In this document: positions 41,211-52,500 of the stretch, piece by piece
How positions within the stretch are numbered: position 1 is the first letter of the stretch
Layout: every line of letters starts with the position of its first letter
NCBI GenBank assembly: GCA_902729315.2
Contig: LR746274.1
Span: forward strand, 1,612,001 to 1,676,000
DNA: 64,000 nt
Source: Spirodela intermedia
Lineage: Eukaryota > Streptophyta > Magnoliopsida > Alismatales > Araceae
Direction of reading: 5' to 3'
Made by a program: the position numbers and the translations under genes
Notes under the pieces: generated by a model
The model's input: the letters and a program-made list of their open reading frames with translations, nothing else
The model's database searches: none
What the model was told of the DNA's origin: nothing

Positions 41211-43523
41211 TCAAGCAGCTGATGCCGGAGGTTTAGCCATGGCCGCCAACCCCTCCTCACCTTCGGTGGTCACCTGAAGCAGCTCCAGAGGGGTGGCGGC
41301 AGGGTCCAGCTCAAAACAACCCTTTGGAGCGTTCTTGGCCTCTTCGCCGGAGAGAGTGTAGTAGGGAACTTGATGGGAAAACCGAAACGTCTCCTCTTTC
41401 GGTATCCTTCTAACTTCCTTCGGGTCCAAGTGCCGGCGGAAGACTGTCTTGAAGCCTGCAACCTTGGCCAGTGGAGCGACGAGGACGCCCTGCTCAGAGA
41501 AATCCTCGAGCACCTCCACCATGTCGTACTTGTAAATTACTTCGTCCAGGGTGTGCTCATTCCAGTCCGGCGACCAGTTCCTGTAGAAGGCCCAAATCTC
41601 GCCCCGCCGGGGGACTATCCGGATGGCCCCACGAGACCCCTTCTCCCATCTCACCTGATGAGAGAAGATGTTGACCGTGTCCTGGATCTCGTACCTGCCC
41701 ACCCTGAAATCACCGCAGGTCTTGGTGAAACCAGAGCCAACCCAGTTCAACAGGCTGAACTCGGTCGTGGTTTTGGAGTTGAGGAAGCTCAACCGGATCT
41801 TGAATGGCTTCAGAGAGAGGACTTTCTGCACCATGGCATAGAATCGCGGCATACCATCCTCATCATCATAGGTCGCCCATACCTGGTCAGCCTGGAAGGA
41901 TTGCTCCGAACGATCCCCATCAAAGTCATGGAAGTCTGGATCGGGAACGTTAATTGATAAAATAGGCACCTGGGTTTGCTCATCCGTCTCAGCAGAGACA
42001 TTACCAGAAGTAGCTGTCTTGTCGTGAGCTCGTTCATCGCTGATCTCTTCCAGCTCTTTACCAGTGGATACATCAAAGGGAACCTCAGCATTTTCCTTTT
42101 CTTTTTCTCCGTCTTTTAATTTCCGCCGCGGTTTGGCCTTCTCTTTTTCGGCCAACTTGGACGCTGGGGCTGAATTTAGTTCCTCCAGTTTCTTCTGGAT
42201 CACCGACTTCGCCTTCTGTAGCAACATGCTCCGAATTTCCGTCTGAAGGAGCTCCCGGCCTAAGCCGCAAATGCCACCTTGCCTGGCAGTGGGCCTGGTC
42301 TTGCCAGGATCTGCAGAAACATTGCTTGCCCTCTCTGTTTCATAGTGCCCGGCACCATTGTACTCATCTCCCCTGTGATTGGTCCCACTGTCATCGACCG
42401 CGCTTCTTCTTTTCTTGGCGGGCCTGTCTGCTTTGATGGAATTGTGCTGCTCACAATTGGGGATATTGCTGTGGAAAGATGCATTAGGGATGTGCTTCCT
42501 CCTTTGATGGAGTTCCTCTCTTCTCTGCTCGGCTGCTTCTGCCTCCTTCCGCTCTTTCCGCACCTTCTCATATGCCTGGTGAACCACATTGACTGACTGC
42601 GCTGCGGCTGAGAACGAAGCAGCGGCACTGGCAGCCCCAGCCGTTCGAGAAAATGCCCCCCACTGGAAATTCGGGTTGCTGTGTGGATCACAATTGGACC
42701 CCTGATGGAACCCATTTGACCTCATACCTGGAACCGTGGAGGCGCCCTTCCTTGCATTCTTGCCACCATTACAGACGTTGGAGCTCTGCTGCTGCTGCTG
42801 CTGGGTAGCCCAGGGATTGGAGGTGTTACACCCATTAATAGGAATGGGGATCTCAATGGCCAAGAACGGCTCGTGGCAATTGGGACAGAGGAGGTTGTGG
42901 TTGAGGTAGACTCTGAGATACTCATACTGCATCTTGCACCGGTTGCATACGGTCCAGAATGTATTGGGATGGGGGACAACTGGTGGAGCCACTCGAGCGG
43001 CACCCTTCTGAGCCCTCACATTGGAGGTTGCATTGGCAGAGAAATGAAAGAAGCCATTTGTGGAGGAATGCGAAGCCGTAGAAGGGTCTCTCTTCGGGTT
43101 CAAGGGCGGCCTCTGTTTGTACACTTTTATGTTCCTCTTTTTGTCGTAGGCCAACCTCCTGCTTTTATCAGACAGCACACTCCAGGCCTCTGAGATGAGC
43201 TTGAAAGCCCCCTCAGCGCCCACCGACTTGTTCTTGTCGGGGTGAAGCATCAGAGCCAGCTTCCTGTACTGTTTCTTCACTGTCTCTTCATCGGCCGAGG
43301 TGCTCACACAGAGGATTGAGTACCAGTCCTTCTCCCCATTGATCACCAACTGTGCGGAGAGGTAAACATCTAAGGTTGCTATCATCTGGGGAATGCCCTC
43401 TAACCCAGGATAGAGGGTCTGGGCCTTTAAGGCCAGCCTCTTTGCACCTTCAATATCTTTGGCCTTGAACTTGCTTTCAGCAATCTCCCTCGCTCTGAGG
43501 GCCTCATCGCGGTTGCATTCCAT
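41211..43523 (-). CDS. DnaJ-domain protein with C-terminal DUF3444
   Basis: A single uninterrupted coding exon of 770 residues. The start is set at MECNRDEALRAREIAESKFK, the usual N-terminus of this plant family; another ATG lies 7 codons upstream at 43544. Residues 66-128 form a J domain with HPD at 94-96, which stimulates the ATPase of an Hsp70 partner. A CxxC...CxxC ribbon follows at 193-216 (FWTVCNRCKMQYEYL, then LLCPNCHEPF). The middle is low-complexity with a Lys/Glu-rich segment and a basic PAKKRRSAV that could be a nuclear signal. DUF3444 occupies about 530-745 (DQVWATYDDEDGMPRFYAMV, GEIWAFYRNWSPDW). The family is plant-specific and its precise role is unknown. A pyrimidine-rich leader with telo-box sequence at about 45022 suggests a 5' UTR intron of more than 1 kb. 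Confidence 0.92.
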   Translation of the reverse strand: MECNRDEALRAREIAESKFKAKDIEGAKRLALKAQTLYPGLEGIPQMIATLDVYLSAQLVINGEKDWYSILCVSTSADEETVKKQYRKLALMLHPDKNKSVGAEGAFKLISEAWSVLSDKSRRLAYDKKRNIKVYKQRPPLNPKRDPSTASHSSTNGFFHFSANATSNVRAQKGAARVAPPVVPHPNTFWTVCNRCKMQYEYLRVYLNHNLLCPNCHEPFLAIEIPIPINGCNTSNPWATQQQQQQSSNVCNGGKNARKGASTVPGMRSNGFHQGSNCDPHSNPNFQWGAFSRTAGAASAAASFSAAAQSVNVVHQAYEKVRKERKEAEAAEQRREELHQRRKHIPNASFHSNIPNCEQHNSIKADRPAKKRRSAVDDSGTNHRGDEYNGAGHYETERASNVSADPGKTRPTARQGGICGLGRELLQTEIRSMLLQKAKSVIQKKLEELNSAPASKLAEKEKAKPRRKLKDGEKEKENAEVPFDVSTGKELEEISDERAHDKTATSGNVSAETDEQTQVPILSINVPDPDFHDFDGDRSEQSFQADQVWATYDDEDGMPRFYAMVQKVLSLKPFKIRLSFLNSKTTTEFSLLNWVGSGFTKTCGDFRVGRYEIQDTVNIFSHQVRWEKGSRGAIRIVPRRGEIWAFYRNWSPDWNEHTLDEVIYKYDMVEVLEDFSEQGVLVAPLAKVAGFKTVFRRHLDPKEVRRIPKEETFRFSHQVPYYTLSGEEAKNAPKGCFELDPAATPLELLQVTTEGEEGLAAMAKPPASAA

Positions 43524-45388
43524 AATCGAGCTCCCACACTTCAAGGTCTCCCGGGTAAATCACGAACGTTGAGATCCACAGTCATTCAAATGATCCGGAG
43601 GTGGACAATACTCCACCTAGACCTGGCCACAAGCACCATGAGGTTTGAGGTAGAAGCAGTCAGACGGATGAATTTGATGGCCAGGTGAGAAAAGGATGAG
43701 AAAATCAAATAAAATCAGCCATCTAAATCAAAGAATTATTTTCATCAAAAGGAATTAGAAACTCAAGTCAACCAAAGGATTGCATAAAGAAAGTTCAAAA
43801 GCATAATACTCCACACGGTTCATTCATTAGGATCACTAAAAAATAATCTGATCGAGGTCCTCTGAATACTTCGTTTCCACCCTACATTCTTAGCACACGT
43901 TCCTAAAAGAGGTTACATAAATGGTGGAGGTCAAGGCCAGCACATCTGCTGCAGCCTATGACTCCCCTCTACCTCAAATCCCAGCCTGCTTTTCTTCTCC
44001 TGACTCTACTGGGAGCTGACCAGCCTTACAGCCTCATCAAAGGATTCCAACCGTCCAATCCAGGCGCCTTGGATTGTCGGATGCTGTACCCTCCCCCCCT
44101 CCCCCCCAGAAGCTGACCTGATGATCTTCACAGGAACCCTCTCCGTGAGCCGCCTTTATTTTCTTTGAACGCATATGTGGAGCCCTGTCACCTGATTCTG
44201 CCCTCATTGACTTAGTGATCCGCCTCAGTTCTATGTCTTTTGTCTAGACCTGGACCCTCCATCGTGCTTTTTGATGTTTCCAACATACCATTGAGAAAAA
44301 AAGGACCACCAGGGCATCATTTTCTCGGGTACAATTCCACATCCCATGGTGCCTTCCCGGCCTCAGCCAACTCCATACACCTAGGGTTCCTCCATAAACA
44401 TCTGCTCCACAGGCATAGTCGGCATTGCTCTCCAGGCGGTCGCTTGCGCTGACATTCAAGTCGAACCCAACCACCTCGGATCCAAAGGCCCACAGAAGGC
44501 CATGTTGAGGCGCCATCGGCCGGTCCTGGAGAAAATGCCAGGTTTAGTCCTCCCCGATCTCCAGGTAAGGAGGTTCCTCCCACAGTGTGTGTGGTCCCTA
44601 GAGGCGATGACCAATTGCCCAACTGGAAGAGCGTCATCATTGGTAACCGCCGTCAAGTTGAGGAAGTTCATCCTGCTCATCGTAGTCTAGAACACTTCTA
44701 TTCCGCTTCTACCGACAGAATCTCAGTCGCCGCGGCGCGGAGACGCCGCAGGAGGAGGAAAGAGGGAATCTACTCGTGGGAGAACAATCCGAGCTACAAA
44801 TTCGCAGACTCAAAACACTAAAACGACCATTCAACCCCACATGCGAGAGAATCCGAGGACACTGAGACCTACGGGGGAGAGAAATCCCAACCATTGAAAA
44901 AACGGCACCGGAGCAAAAGCGCCAGCCAAAATCCACACTCCTCCGAGTGCCGCAGGAGAAAACCCCCACATAAAACGCCCGGAGTGACCGATCCGAAGCA
45001 AGCGCAGTTCCGACGAGCTCAAAACCCTAGAAAACCCGACGCGGCCGATCTCCGGCCACCGGCGACGGCGACGTGCAAAAAGTGATTCATTGGAGATCTC
45101 AGGTCAGCGTATGGAGACTGGAATTTACCCCTTGGGAGAGGATTTCCGCGGACGAACGAATTCCGATCGCTCAGCCTCTGTGAAAATGCTCCATCCCCAG
45201 ATTTTTCCCACCAAAATCCCCCCCCAAAAAGAGCAAAAAAAAGAGATTGGGAAGAGGACCTCTGGGTCTACGAATTTCTCAATCACTTAAAATAATCGGA
45301 TAAAAAAGAGAGAGATCACAATTAACACGCCCTCGCCCCTTCTTCACCCATTTTTTTTATATTTAAAAATTGTTACTTTTTTCTGCCC

Positions 45389-45665
45389 TTAACCATGGTT
45401 AAGATTTAACCCCAGATGGGTAACCTCTTCCCATTCTAAAAAGCAATAAGATCCTTTTTTTTTTTTACCAGTAGTCATTTTTTTCCATATATATTACAAA
45501 ATCATACCCTCATATCTCATCACAGTTTCTTGTGTTCCCCTTAAAAAAAAAACAAATTTATTAATTTATTAATATTTCATTTTCACAAAAGGCATGTGAA
45601 TTCAGAATCATGATGATCCTTTAACCATGCCAGAGGTGGGTTGAACACAGTCTAACCATGGTTAG
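45389..45665. repeat. Pair of AACCATGGTT palindromes 263 bp apart
   Basis: TTAACCATGGTTAA at 45389-45402 and CTAACCATGGTTAG at 45652-45665 share the 12-bp palindrome TAACCATGGTTA, with a half-like TTAACCATG at 45621-45629. They may be ends of a small non-autonomous element or paired protein-binding sites. Confidence 0.45.
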
Positions 45666-46358
45666 GGTCTAGAGGTGTTGGGAACTGCGTGGCCCACCCA
45701 AACGCCCCCTTAACCCTAATAGGGTGGGAGGGCTACTTTTGTGGGTGAGCTGTGGGACCCACTCTTAAAATTGCTTCTAGAACACTCCACAGAATCTCCC
45801 GACATCAATTTTACCCGCCTCTGTTTTTTCCTATTTTAGGAAGTCATATTCAAGAATCCCTCCATGCCACGCTTCCTTTTCAAAAGTCCACGCATGGCTT
45901 TGACCACAGGAGAGGGGGCGTGAGAAGAACCCACAAGAATGCAACGTGGTGACAGGGATTGAATCCTCCTATCCCACTGGAAACCCCGTTGACACCGACA
46001 AAAACCCAAGACTACCCTTGAAAAACCGTTGAAAAGGGCTCATCCCTGGTCAACCTATGAACCCACGAAGGCATTTGACAGCAGAATCGTCAATAGACTA
46101 CATCCCGGTCCACTATGAGTGGAAGTCAACGGACCACTGTGCTCAGGGTTTAGTGGGTTTGACTGAGATGATCCCATATTTTGTTGCCATTTATGTAAAA
46201 TAGTCCATGTTCATCCAAGGCCTTGGGCCAATCAAACTTTGGAAAGTCCAATGAAAACCCAGCCACATTCTTTCTCAAAGCCTGGAGAGAAGGATAAGAA
46301 ATGGACACCCCGGCAGACCCAGTAACGTTCCAACTCCCCATCAATGCCGACCTTCGAA

Positions 46359-46360
<2 letters not shown>

Positions 46361-46406
<46 letters not shown>
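46361..46406. repeat. (GATA)n(GA)n microsatellite
   Basis: Three GATA units pass into about 35 bp of GA, roughly 115 bp beyond the CAMTA4 stop codon. Confidence 0.93.
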
Positions 46407-46410
<4 letters not shown>

Positions 46411-46521
46411 GCCACATGGATAATCACACAAAAAACCACTTCATAGATTCTGTCTTTTAAGGCATGTGATCTATACATAGAGATTGAGCTATATACAGCC
46501 TGCAAAAATGTCAATGACGAA

Positions 46522-49500
46522 TCAAGTGTAGGGCCACACCTCATCCATGGTTTCATAAGCCATGGCCTCCTCCTTGGGGAACTCAAGTTCTTGGTCAACT
46601 CGGGAACTCGAAGAGGGTTTGCTGGAACTATCAAACTCAGCCTGCAAATTAAGAAAAAACAGACAGGACACCAATTCAGAAAAAAAAAGAAAAAAAAAAG
46701 AGGATAAGAATGTGAAATCGAGTAAATGAAACCAAGAGAAGCGTGATACTTAAAAATATCCTGAAATACTTGGGAAAATCCTAATAATGTAATGGAAAAT
46801 AAAATACCATGTTTTGGATTGGGAGATATTCCAAGATTTCATAGAAAAAATATTCTCTAGATTGATCGAGATTGAAAGGTTGGGAATTTAGAAAACCCGA
46901 GTTCTCACAGATCATGAGCAGTAAGAAGAAGAATCAAAAGAAGAATGGAGAACATGGGGGATTCACAGTGGTTCACTTGCTGTGGCAGGATTCTATGGCC
47001 AGTGGGATAGAATCAGGAGGTGCCATCTTACCCAATGGCTGCATATATAGCAGCAAGATTTGAGCCGCAAGACATTAATCTAATAGATTTCCAAAAATAG
47101 TCATGAGTACCGTAAGATGAAGTGAAGGCAGGTGTTCCGACAAACAAACAAACACCCAAATTTTAAAGGAACTCAGAACATGTTTCAATTACAATCACTT
47201 TTGTTATGTGGGGTAATAACCAACAACGACAAGGTCAAGATGAAGAAAAAATAGAGTTAATTTTATTGCCTACTTAAGGTTTAGGGTTTAAGATTTAGGG
47301 TTTAAGAAAGCATCTTCAGTAATAAAGAGGTATACTAAAAGTAGAAACTATAGAGATTACATGGAGATCCACAGAAGGGGCCCAATCAAAGGGCTTACCT
47401 TAGCAAGTCGATATTTTTCAAGCATGCGGCGGTACTGTTGTCGTGCATCGGCAGACTGTACAACAGATAGTACTCTTGAGAAGGCCTCGTCAAGGGCTAC
47501 GTCCACTTTCTGCTTACGGAAAGCCTTGAGGATGTCATCATCAGCTTCTTCCTCAATGGTTTCTGATTCAACCTTGAATCCTCTCAGACCAACACCTTTC
47601 CTGCGCCAGCGGAGGATGGCTTTCTCCAGAAAACCTACCATCCAGGTGAATTCCTCGTACTTCTTTCTGACCTGGTGGCCTCTTATGTGAGCCTGTTATG
47701 GAATATTAAATATAGTCAGTGGCAGCACCATACACATATAGAAAGTCAATTTCCAGTCAATAAGTCAACCCCAGTCGCTTTCAAAAGGTTCCCAGGATAG
47801 AATAGCTTGCACAAATCACTGTTACTTAAAAAGGGAAGGGGGGGGGGGGAGAAGTCAGGTTCATATGCAATGAGCAAAGAAAATGAATCTCTGGTAGACT
47901 CTGAGGTTGTTGGATCGTAATGTGGTATGTTACCATTTTGATGAGAGAAAGGAATTATCTTGGCGAGGGTTATTTCATATACTTGTATTTTCCTCTTCCA
48001 TGTTTGCAATATTTACATAAAAAATAAGAGAAAAAATATGGCACATGAAGAAGCTCGACTAAGAAGACCCCAAGCTTGTTGCATGATGGGTATCATTGCA
48101 TGGCTTTCCAAGACGGCTCAGCAAAGGCCACTGCGAACTGAGTGGATACCTCAATCAGCTGCGTTTATTGGGACGATCCATCAAAAAAGCTGATTACCCA
48201 AGTTAAAGTGTCTTAATTCATTCAACAATGCTGATATTCTTTGGAAAATCTAGGATTCCCCCCTTCGTTTGAATGAAACAGCCGCCATTCTTTGACATAT
48301 GACTGTTCAAGGGCCCAAGATTCTTTCCTTTGATGGAGAGTAAGTGGGATATGAAATCGATGATGGGAATTCACACTAACATTTTTGGGAAATAAATCCA
48401 ATAAGCAACAGCATGCATGAGTTTTTAGTAGATTTCGGGACTTTGCACAAACAGGTCCTGAGCAAGTTCAGACAGTTCTCATACCATAATACATTTGTGC
48501 TCATAAAACAGTCCCTCCAAGTTAGAAGATATTATCATCTACTTCAAACTTTTTTGGCAAACTTCTCAAGAACATGAGGGGTGCCAATATTTTGAATGTA
48601 AAGAGCACCAACAGAGCATACAAATAACAACTCCTTGAAGGTACATCAATCAACGAATTATAGTCAAGCGCTGACTTTTTCTTTATTTACTTCTTAACAC
48701 AACGTGCAAGTCTAGACTGACATGAAAACAAAAGAAATTGTGCTCATGCTGTGAGAGAAGTCCCAACCTACTGCTTAGGCTACAACATAATGTGGAAAAA
48801 GAAATGATGAGCAGAGGGAAGAGCAAGGACCTGTATTTTAACCACATGTTGGCGCAAGGTCAAATAGTTTTTGCGTCCTCTCCAACCACGATACTTCTTT
48901 TGAATACAAAGAGCGGCAGATTGAAGCTTTTGATCGCGATGCCCACGGATAGCTTTTGATGCAGCCGAAAAATCATGAATTTCTTTTGGGGTCAACTGAT
49001 ATTCGTCACAAATTTGATCATTTATGCATTTCTTCCTAAAAGAATGAGCCCGAAAAGCAGACTGTATTCGAGCAGCAGCTTGAGCTGCATTCCTAACTGC
49101 AGCCAATGAGTCTTTAAGCGAGAGCTGATCCTCTGTTGCATCGGGATGTACCACAATGCTCCTCTCACTGATGCTCTCCACGGCCTTCTCTGCTAACAGC
49201 TTTGCAGTTCCTTTTGAGATATCGCATTCTTCCACCGTAAGAGAGGAGAGGTGGCTGGTAAGACGAACTTCAGACAGGTATCCTGCAAGACCTTTGTGGC
49301 CACTGTCAGCTGCAATGGAGGCTGGGGTTTTCCCAGCAGGATCTTGAGTAGTTGGGTCTGTCACTGCCACAGTTGATGCACCAGCAGCTAAAAGCGCAGC
49401 AACCATTCTCTCCCTGCATCACAGAGTAACAATTTTTTCATGACTTTATAACGTTGTGCATAACTGGAAAAGGGTAAAAAATCATGAACTTATGCCAGTA

Positions 49501-52500
49501 TTCCAACTTGGTTCTGCATGTCCAGAACGTTCGGACTAAAAGTCAAACACCAAGTCAAAAGAAAACTACGGAAGAGAGAAAGATGCTAGCTATTAGTTTC
49601 CTACCCACTTTCTCAGGCTAAAGGGATTGAAGAAAAGTCAAATAAATATTGGTAGAAGAAAGAAAATTATGAGAGAGACTAGAATCTATGCCAAGTAGAC
49701 ATTAGACCTTCAGTGACCTATGGCAACCAAAATCAAACAGTGACATTTCCATTACCTTCCAAAACGTGCAGCCCAATGGAGAGCAGTCCATCCATTTAAA
49801 TCGCGAAAATTTACACCAACACCAGCATTAAGAACTGGACTTAGAGCCCACTCATAACCCAAGCCAGAAATCAGATGTATGACATTTTGCTCCTCCTTAG
49901 TCAAATAACACTCTATTGCTTTGCTTTCACAGCTTTTAGTTGAAAGCCACTGCTTCAACTTATCTTTCAACAGTTCTTGTAAAAGCCAATCCACAACATC
50001 AAATGAATCATTACTACCGACCGTTAGCAACTCAATAATTTGTCCGAATTGATCATCTGTTGTCCCCACTTTCCTTATAAGACCAGCTTGCGGCAGATCA
50101 TTTCCCCCATTTTGATTGTGATTACCATCACATCCACGTAGAAGAGTCTGTCCAAATCTCATGAGTAAAAGCAGCTCCTCACTGCTCTTCTCTGGAAAAG
50201 CTTTTTGCAGATTGCTTGTTGAATCAGATGTTTTAGGCTTCAGACGATATTCAAATTCTCTTACTTCACTGCAAGATTCCCGATTGCCAGCTGTCAAACA
50301 CAAAGTGACCCACCCTTGAACATGTTGGGGAGCATGACAACGTATCACGCCGTTCTGAATGATTTCAACTGGGACTTCAACGTCACCAAAAATTACTTTC
50401 CAGTCATATTCCGAATGATTGCAAGAGAAATCACCAGTAATAATAACCTGAATTTGTAACCAAGAGTTAAAAACTAATAGGCCGTTAATAAAAACTATGG
50501 GAAAAAACATACAATTAAGGATTAGGTTGCTGGTCAGTTTCCTCATTTGTTTGAGTATTCTGTAAATCGTGGGATTTAACCCAAGTAGTTTTCCCTTTTT
50601 TTGAGGCCTGGGTCGTTGTATATAGCCAGCAATTGTTCTATGAATTGATAAGACAGAAAATTTTCCCCATTGTTTATTCTTGTTTGGTTTGCATCATTGT
50701 ATCAGGGCTTTGGGACTGTAAATCTGGAAAAAAAAATCTGTAGTCTTCATCCTACCCATCATCTGCTCTCTGTTAATCTCTTTCCAATGAACGAGATATC
50801 CATCTATGTCTAATACTGTTTCGATTCAAGGAAGAATAGTCTCCCTTTGGGGTATTCTTTTTTGGCAGTCATTCTTGGATATCTCTGTGACGTCCATAGT
50901 AGATCAGGTTTTCTTTTCAGGCTCTTGGATCAGCTGTTTGTTTTGCGGACCTCTTTTTTTTTTTCTTTTTTCCTTTTTTTTTGCGTAGTAATGGCACTAA
51001 TTCAAGGAGAGGAAAGAAGAAAAGGCTTGATGCTTGAATCAAAAAGCATGAACATTAGCTATAGTGGTTAGAGGTGGCAGTAATTCAGCCACAAGTGTGG
51101 AGAGAGCACAGGTTGCTGAGAGAGAAAAACCTGGACAATTGAAGGCCCAGAATCGTCGCCATAAAAATAGCATATAGTGCACTTACTGTAAGAAGCCATA
51201 TATAACACCATAATGAATGGTCTTAGAAGTTCCATGAAAAATTTCTAAGTTAAGAATGGGAACATAAAAGAGAGAAGCCAAACAACAATCTTGACAAAGT
51301 CACATATTCTTGTTCGTTGGCATTTTCAGGTGAGTTTCCGTCCTTTATTGGATTAAATGACTCAAGTACTACCTTTGCCGATTTCTGAATAATGGATTCA
51401 TGAAAATAGCTACAACTGATGATTCTTTGACTACTGTAACAGGTGTAGGACATGTTAAAATAAACCCTTCATTGACATTAAAAAAAAATATTCATGTTCC
51501 TAGATTATCCACTAACCTTGTGTGTTTGTCCTAAAGCCTACTCAAGATTTACATTGCAAAGTAGTTTTTCATCGTAGTTATTGAATATTTCATAACAATG
51601 ATTTGGGAAGGATGATTGGACATGCAAGAAAAGAAGATGGACTTCACTACCTTGAAGCATCAAACCAGTCAAACATTGTAAAGGGCAAATCACCTTATTC
51701 TCTTGAGCCTCGTAAGGAGAGAGTTTGGCTAGACAATCACTGGCTTGGACGTCTGTTATTTAGGGCTATTAGAGGTCGGGGAGGTGAAGGGGATGGGACG
51801 ACAAAAGGGAAGAGATCCGGGGGGGTGAGAGAGAGAGAGAGAGAGAGAGAGGAAAACAAAAAGAGAAGAAGAGCATGGGACACTACACGAGCTTAAATCA
51901 AGCCCAAATCACATTTGGGCCAAGACTAAAGACTTGTTCAAGATGGATTTTGAAGCCCAAGCTGAAAAAACCAGGTTGGGCTGTCCTAGACTTTGCAAGA
52001 GTAGTCCCATAATGACTAAAAAGAGGGCCTGAGATGGTAATTGGTTTTGAGTTAGACAGCCCAATAAATCCATCAATCCTTACCCCCAGTCCACTGATAC
52101 CTCTAGTTGTGTGACTGCATGCACCTATTTTTCAATTCTTATTAACTCTGAAACAGAAGACCGTGGCATCATTTGTTCCCCCATCTTGGAATTAATTCCT
52201 AAGCATAGGAACTAGCACTTTGCGAGTTGTCAAATTCAAAGAGGACATCTGTCACACAGAAACTGAGGCTTCAGTTAGAGTATCAGAGAGAGGCAAGCAA
52301 ACCTTTGAGGTTTAGATATGATCTCTACTTATCATATCTATAATTTACGAAATAGTCCTCCTTAGCCTTCATAAAGTTTCAACTTTCCCACACTAATCTG
52401 CAGAGTAAGGGAAGCATACATGAAACTAACACGTTCAAAGTTACAACTACCAAAAGCCAGGATACAGAGGATTTAAAAGTTAGACCAACACTTTTCTATG

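Larger units (their letters stand above)
43524..46521. other. DnaJ leader and promoter, spacer and CAMTA4 3' end
   Basis: From 43524 to about 45090 lies the presumed leader of the DnaJ gene, probably with one or more introns. It includes GC-rich segments at 44240-44700 that carry short minus-strand frames (90 and 74 codons), possibly upstream ORFs. An AAACCCTA telo-box lies at 45022-45029. From 45100 to 46521 the sequence is spacer with two TAACCATGGTTA-type palindromes and a GATA/GA microsatellite. No further gene was supported. Confidence 0.45.

Noticed and set aside
46866-47339. Gene in the CAMTA4 last intron (ORF 46872-47063 on +)
   Set aside because: Short frame antisense to an intron, with no family resemblance.
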